A stretch of DNA of 64,000 nucleotides from NCBI RefSeq assembly GCF_030915405.1, contig NZ_CP133262.1, positions 1,860,001 to 1,924,000 on the forward strand. Reading direction: 5' to 3'. Shown in pieces: positions 37,077 to 46,219 of the stretch (positions are counted from its first letter, which is position 1; the number at the start of each line of letters is the position of its first letter). The translations under genes were made by a program, and so were the position numbers. This stretch comes from Neobacillus nitrireducens. GTDB taxonomy: Bacteria; Bacillota; Bacilli; Bacillales; Cytobacillaceae. The notes below the pieces were generated by a model. The model was not told the origin of the DNA. It did not search any database and saw only the letters and a list, made by a program, of their open reading frames with translations.

Positions 37077-37826
37077 TTACCATCCCCGGCCTGCACCACC
37101 GCCACCGGACGAACCTCCTCCGCCCCCTCGAGAACCACCACCGCCTCCTCTGCCCCCACCTCTGGAGATAATAGACAAGAGAAGATAGGTGAGTGTACCT
37201 CCAAAAAACTTGAAATCTAAAAATACAACGCCAATAATAACAATGACCATTAACCAACCGGGAATACCTAATCCTTTTTCACCAGCTGCCTCTGTCTGCT
37301 TATTAACGTCTCCTTCTTTGCCATACTCAGCAAGGACTTCCTTTGCTAAAGCTTTATAGGTTTCAACAATAGCTGTGTTCGGTTGTTGATTTTTTAAATA
37401 TGGAATGGCATATTCATCAAGAATCCGGCCTGCTTTTCCATCTGGAATTCTTCCTTCAAGTCCATAGCCTACTTCAATTCTCACTTTGCGTTCTTGCAAG
37501 GATATGACGAGCAATACACCATTGTTTTTCTCATTGTTTCCGATTCCATATTGACGAAAAGCAGCATTCGCAAACTCTTCCATCGGTCGATTCCCGATCG
37601 TACTTACAGTTAGAACAGCGATTTGTGCCGTTGTTTGGTCTTCAATGTTTCTGCCTAAATTGATTAATTCCGTTCTTTCTGTTTGGTTTAATACATTAGC
37701 AAAATCCTGTACATATATGTCTCCAACTGGAGCTGGAATTTGGACTTCTTCAGCATGTGTATTTACAGCACTTATAAAAAAAGTGAAAAACACCAATAAA
37801 AGGCTGAAGACCCGTTTCGCTTTCAT
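37077..37826 (-). CDS. TPM-domain (YgcG-like) membrane protein
   Basis: 249 residues: signal peptide (about 1-25), TPM/Psb32 domain (about 35-170; VQDFANVLNQTERTELINLGR, GNNEKNNGVLLVIS, VGYGLEGRIPDG), one membrane segment (about 190-215) and a Gly/Ser/Arg-rich C-terminus ending GGAGRGW. Paired with lemA, whose stop shares a base with its ATG; this pair is common in bacteria. The function is unclear, probably envelope-related. Confidence 0.9.
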   Translation of the reverse strand: MKAKRVFSLLLVFFTFFISAVNTHAEEVQIPAPVGDIYVQDFANVLNQTERTELINLGRNIEDQTTAQIAVLTVSTIGNRPMEEFANAAFRQYGIGNNEKNNGVLLVISLQERKVRIEVGYGLEGRIPDGKAGRILDEYAIPYLKNQQPNTAIVETYKALAKEVLAEYGKEGDVNKQTEAAGEKGLGIPGWLMVIVIIGVVFLDFKFFGGTLTYLLLSIISRGGGRGGGGGSRGGGGGSSGGGGAGRGW

Positions 37827-38407
37827 TATTCATTGCCCCCAAAGTCAACTTTTGGCGCTTCTTGCGCACTAGGGTCGGCTTTAAAATATTCTTTTTCATC
37901 AAATCCAGTAATACCTGCAATCAAAGCACCTGGAAAGCTCTTTATTTTCTTATTATAAACAGCCACTTGATCATTGTAATCTTTGCGTGCGACTGAAATT
38001 CTGTTCTCCGTCCCTGCCAGTTCATCCATTAATTGAGTAAATTGTTGATTGGCTTTTAGATCTGGATAATTCTCAACTACGACAAGCAATCGGCTTAAAG
38101 CACCTGATAATTCTGAGTTTGCTGTCGCTTGTTCCTTTGGCGTATTCGCACCAGCCAGTCGGGCGCGGGCATCCGATATCGATGCAATCACTTCTTTTTC
38201 ATGAGAGGCAAAACCTTTAACTGTATTTACTAAGTTCGGAATCAAATCAAGTCTTCTTTGCAGTTGATTTTCAATTTGTGCATAGGACTGATCTACATTT
38301 TCTTCTAAATTGACAAAAGAGTTATAGCTGGAAATAATCATGGCACCAAAAATAACAATAACCGCGACAATGATTCCAATCACCATATATCCTTTTTTCA
38401 AATTCAT
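37826..38407 (-). CDS. lemA: LemA family protein
   Basis: 193 residues: N-terminal membrane anchor (about 5-27) then a helical bundle with NLEENVDQSYAQIENQLQRR and LIPNLVNTVKGFA, the LemA signature. The ATG at 38405-38407 is taken; a GTG just before it is equally open. Operon with the TPM gene. Confidence 0.9.
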   Translation of the reverse strand: MNLKKGYMVIGIIVAVIVIFGAMIISSYNSFVNLEENVDQSYAQIENQLQRRLDLIPNLVNTVKGFASHEKEVIASISDARARLAGANTPKEQATANSELSGALSRLLVVVENYPDLKANQQFTQLMDELAGTENRISVARKDYNDQVAVYNKKIKSFPGALIAGITGFDEKEYFKADPSAQEAPKVDFGGNE

Positions 38408-38512
38408 CACGTCCCTTCCTACTTAGTATATTTCAAAATTAAATATTATTCATTTATCAACACATATCATTTATACTTTATTTTACATTTCATTCGTAGA
38501 TAACGAGAAATA

Positions 38513-38539
38513 GAGCCCAATCCAGTTAGAAATGGGCTC
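38513..38539 (-). terminator. Intrinsic terminator
   Basis: GAGCCCA and TGGGCTC stem just past the stop of the CtaG-like gene; U-tract only moderate. Confidence 0.55.
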
Positions 38540-38554
38540 ATTATTTTCAACCAA

Positions 38555-39112
38555 TCATTCATATTTCGTTGGGTCAACAAAGGCGACATAGACCAAATAA
38601 ATAACCATACAGATTGCTGTTGTAATAAATCCCCAGCCAAGTGTGATTTGTTCAATGATTAAATAGTTGTTACATAGTTGCACAGGGGAATCGATATATA
38701 ACCAGCCCATTCCAAAAAACATGAAAATAAAAAAATAAAAAACGATATTTTTCACAATTGGTTTAAGTTTTTTCCAACTATCCCTTAGTGGCACGCCTGC
38801 TAATATTGGTAAACTGATAAATTTAAAAACTTCCATCCCTTGTGTCGTCAAAGCTTCATCCATTGATCGTGGCATTGTCCAATAGGTGACGATCATAACA
38901 AATAAGATAATTCCCGGTATTCCATTCCCATTCCATTTTTCAAAAAAGCGAGGCAAGCGCTGTTGGAACAAGCGAGCAAATAGAAAGCCTGTAAAAATCA
39001 AGAAGGGCATTTGCATATGCATGTGTATAATCATCACTGATTCCATTAAGTTCGCGACAGGAGGCAGTGCAAGGAAAACAAGGATCAATAGGCCATATAG
39101 GAATTGCTTCAT
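38555..39112 (-). CDS. CtaG/DUF1404-like membrane protein of the oxidase cluster
   Basis: 185 residues, five membrane segments. A histidine/methionine-rich stretch MIIHMHMQMPFLIF and YWTMPRSMDEAL recall copper-handling CtaG or DUF1404 proteins, but it is shorter than CtaG. It follows the SCO gene with a two-base gap and AGGTGA upstream. A part in oxidase copper-centre assembly is inferred from residues and position. Confidence 0.65.
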   Translation of the reverse strand: MKQFLYGLLILVFLALPPVANLMESVMIIHMHMQMPFLIFTGFLFARLFQQRLPRFFEKWNGNGIPGIILFVMIVTYWTMPRSMDEALTTQGMEVFKFISLPILAGVPLRDSWKKLKPIVKNIVFYFFIFMFFGMGWLYIDSPVQLCNNYLIIEQITLGWGFITTAICMVIYLVYVAFVDPTKYE

Positions 39113-39114
39113 GA

Positions 39115-39747
39115 CTATTCACCTGCTTCCTTGTCAAGAATCCCTATGAGCTTATTAGCAGCTTCATCAATTCTTTTATAGTCTAAGACATCAAGCAGAC
39201 TGCCTTTTTTATCCACTAAATAAAAAGCCGAATTATGTGCAAAGTTTCCATTTTCATCAGGAATCACAATGACTCCAAACGCTTTTAATAACGAATCTAA
39301 CTCTGATTGATTAGCAATTCTCGCCATCCTCCAGGTTTCACCATCACTATTAAAATAGCCACGGTATTTTTCTAATGTCGATGGATCATCTCTAGTGGGA
39401 TCGAAACTAATACTTAAAAAGACAACATCTTTGCCTATATATTTGGATGGTACCTTATCATAAACTTTTGACATGTTCATTTCCAGCTGCGGGCAAACCG
39501 TTGTACAGGATGTATATAAAAATGTAATAAAAACATATTTATCTTCAAATTCAGTAATCGAATATTTCCGCCCCTTACTATCTTCAAAGGTTACATCTGG
39601 AAATTTAGGTTTCTCGTCTATTAGTTTATTTACTCTAGCAGATTCCGCGGTAAATGCCTGAAAGCCATCGGTTCCAAAATAGAATAAGGCGAATCCAAAT
39701 AAAAGGACAAGAAAACAAGCAAATGTATTATGCCAGGTTTTGATCAT
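39115..39747 (-). CDS. SCO1/SenC copper chaperone
   Basis: About 210 residues: N-terminal anchor (about 8-27), thioredoxin-like fold with the copper ligands SCTTVCPQ (CxxxC) and the later histidine in NFAHNSAFYLVD. It delivers copper to the CuA site of oxidase subunit II. ATG 39745-39747 is taken, as the upstream extension lacks a ribosome site. It lies directly downstream of the oxidase genes. Confidence 0.9.
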   Translation of the reverse strand: MIKTWHNTFACFLVLLFGFALFYFGTDGFQAFTAESARVNKLIDEKPKFPDVTFEDSKGRKYSITEFEDKYVFITFLYTSCTTVCPQLEMNMSKVYDKVPSKYIGKDVVFLSISFDPTRDDPSTLEKYRGYFNSDGETWRMARIANQSELDSLLKAFGVIVIPDENGNFAHNSAFYLVDKKGSLLDVLDYKRIDEAANKLIGILDKEAGE

Positions 39748-39805
39748 GAAGATCACTTCCCAAGTCTTTTGATTTTCCACTTGCATACTAGCTCTAAATA
39801 ACTAT

Positions 39806-39841
39806 AAAGAGATAGCCCAAAATCAACGAGCTACCTCTTTA
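39806..39841 (-). terminator. Possible terminator after oxidase subunit I
   Basis: AAAGAGGTAGC...GCTATCTCTTTA imperfect stem between the oxidase and SCO genes. Confidence 0.45.
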
Positions 39842-39849
39842 CTTTTATA

Positions 39850-41532
39850 TCACCAAGTCTTAAATGGAGGTGACCCCGGTGGTGCATTGACGATAAATTC
39901 CGTTAATGGAATGACATAGGCCATTGCGACAACTAAAAGCATGACAACAATCCATAAGCCCCAGCGTTCAGTCCAATAGGGAGTTTTAGATGCAGTTTCT
40001 TCTTCCTCAGCAATCGGGAATTCTGTTTCCCCTTTCGGTGCAAAGAACATCATATTAACAACGGCATACACTTGAAGTAGAACGCCAATAAGTAACAGTG
40101 TTCCCCCTACCGCCAAGCACATTAAATAGGGACTCCAGCTTAATGCAGTTGCATTGTCTCCATACGTTGTAAATGAAGTTCTACGCGGAGAACCAAGTAA
40201 TCCAACCCAATGCATCGAGCCCGACATAAATATCATACCTATTGTCCAGATCCAAGTTTGAATGACACCTAATTTGTTAATTTGTGGTGTTAAGACACGT
40301 TTTGAAATATATGGAACTAACCAATAACTAATTCCAAAGAATGTCATTACAACCGACATCCCAAGTGTTAAATGGAAATGACCAACAATCCACATTGTAT
40401 TATGAACGACCTGATCTAGTTGATTGGTACTTTGAGCAATTCCACCTGCACCGGCTGGAATAAAAGCAATCATCGCAATCATTGGAGCTAGGAAACGAAC
40501 ATCCCCCCATGGCATTTTTTTATACCAGCCAATAAGTCCTTTTCCGCCTTGCTTTCTAGCTGTTTTCTCAAATACTGCGAACATAGCCCATGCTGTCATT
40601 AATGATGGGAAGCCGATAGCTAAGCTCATAAATACGTGCATAAATTTAACGGATTCTGCAATTCCCGGGTCAACAATTTGGTGATGGAATCCACCAGTAA
40701 TGTTCATGACGACTAAGCCAATAATTACGACACGAGTTAATGTATCACTCCAGCGTTTTCCACCGATAATTTTTGGTACTACTACGTACCATGCCGAAAC
40801 GGCTGTTAAATACCAAATATTAACTAATGTATGACCAAAAGCCCAAAATAGTGTACGAGCAACCATGACGTTGATGGTTTTAACCCAGCCAAATGACCAA
40901 GGAATAATCATAACGATTACTTCTATAGCAACAGGCACCGAACCGAAAAATAATAGGATAAATACACCAGTAGCAAAGTAAGCAAGGATTGGTACATGTT
41001 GCCCTTTGTTATTCTTTCTCCAATTCGCCACTTGGATAAAGGCACCGAACGCACACATCCAAACCCCAACCACAATTAATGCTAACCCAATATAAAACAT
41101 TGGGGCAGCTGCCATTGGCGGATAAAAAGTATACATTACAGATGCATCACCCATGATGATTGGAATTACGGCCAAAACAAACCCGACAATCTTCAATCCA
41201 AAGCCAATCCACGCCATCGTTCTCACTTTTGGAAGAAGCCCTCCTAAAGTATGTGAAAGACTGGCATAAAAATAGCCAATTGTAAAGAAAGCAGTTAATA
41301 CGACAACTAATATTAAACCATGAGCGGTTAGGACTTGATAATAGTTTAGCCAGGATGGCAATTCTAACAGTCCTGCACGGTTAAGCCCTTGGATAAGTCC
41401 TAAAATTCCGCCAAGCAGTAAGGCTGCAAATGCTACAAATATATATGATTTCGTTAATATGGCATCTTCTTTGCTTATTCCCATTACTTTATTTGCTTTA
41501 TCTTTTAATGTTTGCGATTTTGCTGTTTGCAT
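39850..41532 (-). CDS. cbaA: b(o/a)3-type cytochrome c oxidase subunit I
   Basis: 560 residues with about 13 membrane segments. Heme and CuB ligands are visible in AHGLIL, WAFGHTLVNIWY and GGFHHQIVDP, and the heme pair in WIVGHFHLTLG. Sequence and length fit the B-type (ba3/bo3, SoxB-like) oxidases of Bacillus/Geobacillus, not the A-type caa3. It reduces O2 to water and pumps protons. Operon order IIa-II-I. Confidence 0.9.
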   Translation of the reverse strand: MQTAKSQTLKDKANKVMGISKEDAILTKSYIFVAFAALLLGGILGLIQGLNRAGLLELPSWLNYYQVLTAHGLILVVVLTAFFTIGYFYASLSHTLGGLLPKVRTMAWIGFGLKIVGFVLAVIPIIMGDASVMYTFYPPMAAAPMFYIGLALIVVGVWMCAFGAFIQVANWRKNNKGQHVPILAYFATGVFILLFFGSVPVAIEVIVMIIPWSFGWVKTINVMVARTLFWAFGHTLVNIWYLTAVSAWYVVVPKIIGGKRWSDTLTRVVIIGLVVMNITGGFHHQIVDPGIAESVKFMHVFMSLAIGFPSLMTAWAMFAVFEKTARKQGGKGLIGWYKKMPWGDVRFLAPMIAMIAFIPAGAGGIAQSTNQLDQVVHNTMWIVGHFHLTLGMSVVMTFFGISYWLVPYISKRVLTPQINKLGVIQTWIWTIGMIFMSGSMHWVGLLGSPRRTSFTTYGDNATALSWSPYLMCLAVGGTLLLIGVLLQVYAVVNMMFFAPKGETEFPIAEEEETASKTPYWTERWGLWIVVMLLVVAMAYVIPLTEFIVNAPPGSPPFKTW

Positions 41533-41546
41533 CTTATTTCCCCCCT

Positions 41547-42014
41547 TTATTTAACCGTAATCGTTGTACTCATTGCTTGGTGTCCAGCCCCGCAATATTC
41601 ATTACATAACACTAAGTAAGTTCCCGGTTTATTAAACTTTTGTGTGATCTTTTGAATATGGCCTGGCATAACCATTGCATTCAGGTTTGTTCCGGCAACT
41701 TCAAATCCGTGTACAACATCTTTTGATGTTAAAGTAAAATGCACAGTTGATCCTGCTGGCACCTCAAAATTGCCTGGATTAAAACTGAACGCTTGTAATG
41801 TCATAACAACTTCATATTCATTTTCACCAATCTTATTAACACCTGGTTTATCGAATGGCGCTGTTTGATCTACTTTTTGTGGATCAATGATTTCCTTATT
41901 GCTTGGTGGTGCCATATCCAAGGCAAATGCCTGATAGCCTGTGAAAAACATAAACATCATAATTATCCCAAAACTTATGGTCAGCCAAATTTTTTCATCA
42001 AGATGCATCTTCAT
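41547..42014 (-). CDS. cbaB: Cytochrome c oxidase subunit II (CuA)
   Basis: 155 residues: one membrane helix near the N-terminus (about 9-30), then a cupredoxin domain. CuA ligands: histidine in VVHGFEV and the set CNEYCGAGHQAM. The short form with a single helix is typical of ba3 oxidases, which add the second helix as subunit IIa. It accepts electrons from cytochrome c. Confidence 0.9.
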   Translation of the reverse strand: MKMHLDEKIWLTISFGIIMMFMFFTGYQAFALDMAPPSNKEIIDPQKVDQTAPFDKPGVNKIGENEYEVVMTLQAFSFNPGNFEVPAGSTVHFTLTSKDVVHGFEVAGTNLNAMVMPGHIQKITQKFNKPGTYLVLCNEYCGAGHQAMSTTITVK

Positions 42015-42026
42015 CCCTTTTCCCCC

Positions 42027-42176
42027 CTATACTCTCGCCATATAAAGCCCATATAATAGGAAATACGTAAGTACAATAACTGCTCCTACTACACTTACGG
42101 AAATCCATGTTCCTTTTAACGGTGCTTCTTGTGCTTCACCCGAATTCTTTTTGTTGTTCACTTTTGCAGCTCCCAT
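42027..42176 (-). CDS. Cytochrome c oxidase subunit IIa (49 residues)
   Basis: Short gene: MGAAKVNNKK... a charged N-terminus and one membrane helix, WISVSVVGAVIVLTYFLLYG, ending YMARV. This is the single-helix subunit IIa of ba3-type oxidases, placed directly before subunit II. ATG 42174-42176 has GGGG upstream; GTG 42159-42161 with GGGAG is an alternative start. Confidence 0.8.
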   Translation of the reverse strand: MGAAKVNNKKNSGEAQEAPLKGTWISVSVVGAVIVLTYFLLYGLYMARV

Positions 42177-42210
42177 CCAACCCCATCCCCTTTATGTTGT
42201 TTATACTTAT

Positions 42211-42253
42211 ATCATAGTTGGGAATTATTCTCATCGCAGTGAACCGTATCACA
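42211..42253 (-). promoter_or_regulatory. Oxidase promoter with FNR/CRP-like site
   Basis: A -10 TATGAT (42211-42216) lacks a good -35. TGTGATACGGTTCACT (42238-42253) matches TGTGA-N6-TCACA in nine of ten positions and is centred about 41.5 bases before the expected start point, the class II activator place. A Rex-type repressor is the alternative. Confidence 0.45.
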
Positions 42254-42309
42254 CATTAAGGAATTTTTATAAAAATAAATAATTTAAGATATCCCTTTCA
42301 TAAAAAAAC

Positions 42310-42361
42310 AAAAAAGTCTGAACCTTATTTGGCGATACTGCCAATAAGGTTCAGACTTTTT
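42310..42361. terminator. Strong bidirectional terminator
   Basis: AAAAAGTCTGAACCTTATT and AATAAGGTTCAGACTTTTT, 19-base arms with an internal GGC/GCC, just after ctaB. Confidence 0.9.
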
Positions 42362-42374
42362 CTTGATATTATCC

Positions 42375-43319
42375 TTAGCGATTGAATATCGGCAGGGTAA
42401 CAATAATCATCATGAGGAAGATAATCGTTATATAATTAACAGAATATAGAAAATTAACATGTGCCCATTTAAGGTCATTTTTTGTAAAAAATCCGCTTAT
42501 ACTAACAACTAACCATCCAATGTTAAGTAAGGTAGCTATGACCATAAAGGTAATTCCTAGTGGCGCCAGAAAAAAAGGTAATGGGAATAAGCAAGCAATA
42601 TATAACGCCATTTGCCGTTTAGTCACTGCCAACCCTCGAACAATAGGAAGCATCGCAACCCCTGCCGCTTTATATTCTTTATATTTCTTTACGGCAATGG
42701 CAAAGGTATGGGGCATTTGAAAAATAAACAAGATTAAAAACAAGATGATTGGTACCTTTTGAAATCCTGGTGCGATAGCAGCCCAGCCAATTAATGGTGT
42801 TACAGCACCAGAAACACTTCCGATTATCGTGTTAAAGGTATACTTCCGTTTTGACCACATGGTATAGGGAAAGCAATAGGTAAACCATCCCACGAAAGCG
42901 TACAACGCTGCTTCAACAGTTGTTAAAAGTAAAAGAATAAAACCTAGACCTGAAAGAGAAATCCCCATCGTTAACACAACTTTCAATGAAATATTCCCCG
43001 TTACGGTTGGCCGGCTCTTTGTTCGATCCATTACGGTATCAATATCAACATCGTACCAGTTATTAAGTGCAAGAGCACCTGCAATTACCATAGTACTTCC
43101 GAAAATTGTTAATAGTAATACATCAAGATTTGTTGAAAGTGAAGCGTTCGTAAAATACAATGCTAACCAGAAACCCGAAAAGACAGGCAGGACATTAGCG
43201 ATTAATACATTGGCTTTAAAAAGTAACTTTAAATCAGTTATTATACTAGCTATATTTCGTTGATTTGATATTATCGATCTTCCGTCCTTCTGTAGAGAAG
43301 GTATTTCATTATTACTCAT
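42375..43319 (-). CDS. ctaB: Protoheme IX farnesyltransferase
   Basis: 314 residues with about nine membrane segments. The prenyl-diphosphate site NWYDVDIDTVMDRTKSRP (about 86-103) is intact. It makes heme O from heme B for the oxidases. AGGAGAGG precedes the ATG. Adjacent to the oxidase cluster but with its own terminator. Confidence 0.93.
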   Translation of the reverse strand: MSNNEIPSLQKDGRSIISNQRNIASIITDLKLLFKANVLIANVLPVFSGFWLALYFTNASLSTNLDVLLLTIFGSTMVIAGALALNNWYDVDIDTVMDRTKSRPTVTGNISLKVVLTMGISLSGLGFILLLLTTVEAALYAFVGWFTYCFPYTMWSKRKYTFNTIIGSVSGAVTPLIGWAAIAPGFQKVPIILFLILFIFQMPHTFAIAVKKYKEYKAAGVAMLPIVRGLAVTKRQMALYIACLFPLPFFLAPLGITFMVIATLLNIGWLVVSISGFFTKNDLKWAHVNFLYSVNYITIIFLMMIIVTLPIFNR

Positions 43320-43391
43320 TTAATATCCTCTCCTAGGAAGTAATTCAAAACAGATATAATCTATCATACCATATTAAAATCATCAAAATAA

Positions 43392-43403
43392 GTGTCAGGC
43401 ACT
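43392..43403. repeat. Dispersed repeat copy (GTGTCAGGCACT)
   Basis: One-base variant of the 12-mer upstream of ctaB, in non-coding DNA. Confidence 0.55.
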
Positions 43404-43573
43404 GGAAATGACTGTTGTTTACTCCAATCGAAACTGCTAGGTTTAATGTCATGTACTTTCTACAAAAACAACTGGAAATACCTTCCGTATTTTCTTGCGT
43501 TTTTAACGTATTTTACCATATTCCCCATATATGTGATAATAATAGAATATAGAATAAGGAGGTGTGAGATCTA

Positions 43574-44506
43574 TTGTCCAACCTATTAGGGGAAGAAATC
43601 AACGAAGTCAATGAAGGGATTGTCATTCCATTATCTGAACCGTTTGACATGAACACCAACCTTGGCTACCTTAAGCGTAGTACTAATGAATGTATGTTTA
43701 AGGTCGAAAATGATGCCATTAGAAGAGTGATAGTAATTGGTAAGACTCGAACCTTAGTACAGATAGAATACTCCGATAATAAGCAGTTGAATGTCCACTT
43801 CATAGGCGGTGCTCAACCTACTAAGACTTGGCAGTGTGCGGAAATTGTTAATTACATTCAAGAATGGTTTGATCTTGATAACGACTTATTTCCTTTTTAT
43901 GAAATGGCCAATGCTGATCCCTTACTTAAAACGACTATAAAAGAGTTTTATGGATTACGCCTCATCGGCATTCCTGATTTGTTTGAAGCTCTCTGCTGGG
44001 GAGTCTTAGGCCAACAAATTAACTTAGGATTCGCCTACACATTAAAGCGACAATTTGTTGAAAAATTTGGTGAATCAATCGAATCGGACGGCAAAAATTA
44101 TTGGATATTCCCGTCCTATGAACAAATTGCCCAACTCACACCTAATGATTTTGCAGATATTAAAATGACCGTGAAAAAGAGTGAATATATTATTGGAATT
44201 GCAAAATTAATGGCGAGTGGAGAATTATCCAAGCAGAAGTTAATCGAAGCCGGTAGCTTTAAAGAGGTCGAAAAAAGTTTAATTAAAATACGTGGGATCG
44301 GTCCATGGACGGCCAATTATGTGCTGATGCGCTGCCTCCGTTTTCCGAATGCGTTTCCTATCGAAGATGTTGGTTTAATCAATGCAATCAAAACATTATT
44401 AAAAATGGATAGAAAACCAACCAAAGAGGAAATCCTCGCCTTATCAATTCCATGGGATAAATGGGAATCCTATGCAACCTTCTATTTATGGCGAGTTCTC
44501 TATTAG
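43574..44506 (+). CDS. DNA-3-methyladenine glycosylase II (AlkA-like)
   Basis: 310 residues. An N-terminal AlkA-type beta domain (about 1-110), then the HhH-GPD glycosylase domain: LCWGVLGQQINLGFAYTLKR, hairpin IRGIGPWTANYVLMR and catalytic aspartate in FPIEDVGL. It removes alkylated purines. TTG 43574 follows AGGAGGTG by nine bases. Monocistronic. Confidence 0.9.
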   Translation: MSNLLGEEINEVNEGIVIPLSEPFDMNTNLGYLKRSTNECMFKVENDAIRRVIVIGKTRTLVQIEYSDNKQLNVHFIGGAQPTKTWQCAEIVNYIQEWFDLDNDLFPFYEMANADPLLKTTIKEFYGLRLIGIPDLFEALCWGVLGQQINLGFAYTLKRQFVEKFGESIESDGKNYWIFPSYEQIAQLTPNDFADIKMTVKKSEYIIGIAKLMASGELSKQKLIEAGSFKEVEKSLIKIRGIGPWTANYVLMRCLRFPNAFPIEDVGLINAIKTLLKMDRKPTKEEILALSIPWDKWESYATFYLWRVLY

Positions 44507-44570
44507 TCAAAAAAGTATGCTAATTAAGCAAAAAATAAACGTTTGAAACACCGTTCCTCGTAGATAAATG

Positions 44571-44604
44571 AAAAAAACCTTGCAAAGTTATGCAAGATTT
44601 TTTT
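44571..44604. terminator. Bidirectional intrinsic terminator
   Basis: AAAAAACCTTGCA and TGCAAGATTTTTTT between converging glycosylase and lysP genes. Confidence 0.8.
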
Positions 44605-44630
44605 GCGTCAGATGTGAAATCTCAGTATCT

Positions 44631-46133
44631 CTATTTAGATGTCAGCTCTTCAAAAGAACATTCCTTTAGTGGAACGACCTTCGATTTATGAAAAAATTTA
44701 TACCCGAGCCATAATGCCAAAAAGACCGGTAAACCAATATAAGACACAGCTACTCCATACCAATCAATCTCACTAGTTATAAAAGCTTGATAATTTTGGC
44801 CGAAAATGACAAAGACACACATCGCAAAAGCTAGAATCGGACCAAGCGGGAACCATTTTGCTTTAAATTTTAAATCATTCATGTCCCTGCCCTGTGCCAT
44901 ATAGGCTTTTCTAAAACGGTAGTGGCTGACTGCAATTCCCAGCCATGCAATAAATCCAGTTAAGCCTGACGCATTTAATAACCATGTATACACTTGGTCC
45001 CCAAAAATGGACGTTAAAAAGGCCAAGCCTCCGATAATTGTCGTTAGGACAAGGGCATTCATCGGAATCCCGCGACTATTTACATTTTGTAAAAATTTAG
45101 GTGCCTGACCGTCTTTTGCCATGGACCAAAGCATGCGTGTCGATGCATATAAACCGGAACTCCCCGCCGATAAGACCGAAGTCAAAATGACCGCATTCAT
45201 AACAGATGCCGCAAATGCAATGCCCACTTTCTCAAATACAAGGGTAAAAGGGCTGACAGCGATGCTGTCGACATCCCTGCCTAATAGGTTGGGACTTGTG
45301 TATGGAATTATCAGGCCAATGACTGCAATGGCAACGATATAGAATAAAAGAATACGCCAAAATACCTGTCGAATCGCCTTTGGTACGTTTTTCTCCGGCT
45401 CTTCACTTTCTCCTGCAGCAATCCCCACGAGTTCCGTTCCTTGAAAGGAAAAACCTGCAATGAAAAAAATACTTAAAATGGACAAAAGACCGCCATGAAC
45501 CGGAGCATCTCCTATCGTAAAGTTTTTAAACCCGATAAACTCTCCGCCAAGAATACCGAAAATAGTGAGTAAACCGACTCCAATGAAAACAATGATAGTC
45601 ACTACTTTAATTAAGGAGAACCAATATTCGGATTCTCCGTAACTTTTAACCGACAATGCATTCAATAAAAAGATTAGACCTAAAAATAGTGCACTCCAAA
45701 CGATGCTTGGTACATCCGGAAACCAGAACTTCATAATAATAGCCGATGCAGCTATTTCAACCGCCAGTGTAATAGCCCAGTTGAACCAATAATTCCAACC
45801 AAGTGCAAAACCAAAGGCAGGATCGACAAAACGGCTGCCATATGTTGAAAAGGAACCCGAAACTGGCATTAAGGTAGCCATTTCTCCAAGACTTGTCATC
45901 AAAAAGTAAACCATGATGCCGATAGCTCCATAAGCTATAATCGCTCCACCAGGTCCAGCTGTTTGAATGGACGCACCTGTTGCTAAAAATAAGCCTGTCC
46001 CGATTGACCCTCCAATCGCAATCATCGTCATGTGACGTGCCTTTAGATTACGTTTAATATGCTCTTTACCTTCTCCTCTATTTTGACTATTCTGATTATT
46101 CTCGGTATTATTATAGCTTTTGAGTGCTTCCAT
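44631..46133 (-). CDS. lysP: Lysine-type amino acid permease
   Basis: 500 residues, APC superfamily, 12 membrane segments. RNLKARHMTMIAIGGSIGTGLF at the start and FALGWNYWFNWAITLAVEI match the LysP type. Standing after kamA and yokU, it probably takes up lysine for the pathway upstream. AAGGAGG precedes the ATG. Substrate is inferred; related permeases take up other amino acids. Confidence 0.85.
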   Translation of the reverse strand: MEALKSYNNTENNQNSQNRGEGKEHIKRNLKARHMTMIAIGGSIGTGLFLATGASIQTAGPGGAIIAYGAIGIMVYFLMTSLGEMATLMPVSGSFSTYGSRFVDPAFGFALGWNYWFNWAITLAVEIAASAIIMKFWFPDVPSIVWSALFLGLIFLLNALSVKSYGESEYWFSLIKVVTIIVFIGVGLLTIFGILGGEFIGFKNFTIGDAPVHGGLLSILSIFFIAGFSFQGTELVGIAAGESEEPEKNVPKAIRQVFWRILLFYIVAIAVIGLIIPYTSPNLLGRDVDSIAVSPFTLVFEKVGIAFAASVMNAVILTSVLSAGSSGLYASTRMLWSMAKDGQAPKFLQNVNSRGIPMNALVLTTIIGGLAFLTSIFGDQVYTWLLNASGLTGFIAWLGIAVSHYRFRKAYMAQGRDMNDLKFKAKWFPLGPILAFAMCVFVIFGQNYQAFITSEIDWYGVAVSYIGLPVFLALWLGYKFFHKSKVVPLKECSFEELTSK

Positions 46134-46178
46134 ACTTGTCCTCCTTCAATTTGAACTTATAAGCATCTGATAAAATTC

Positions 46179-46209
46179 ATCTCCCGCTTACAATTGAAAA
46201 ACGGGAGAT
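46179..46209. promoter_or_regulatory. Hairpin between yokU and lysP
   Basis: ATCTCCCG and CGGGAGAT, eight-base arms around a 15-base loop, without a clear U-tract. It may be an attenuator or a processing site lowering or separating lysP expression. Confidence 0.4.
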
Positions 46210-46219
46210 GGCTTGCCAG

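Noticed and set aside
37069..37257. Arg/Trp-rich frame as a small gene
   Set aside because: It is the shifted frame of the Gly-rich tail of the TPM protein.
45104..45113. GGTGCCTGAC as another copy of the dispersed repeat
   Set aside because: Only ten bases match, and it lies inside the lysP coding sequence.
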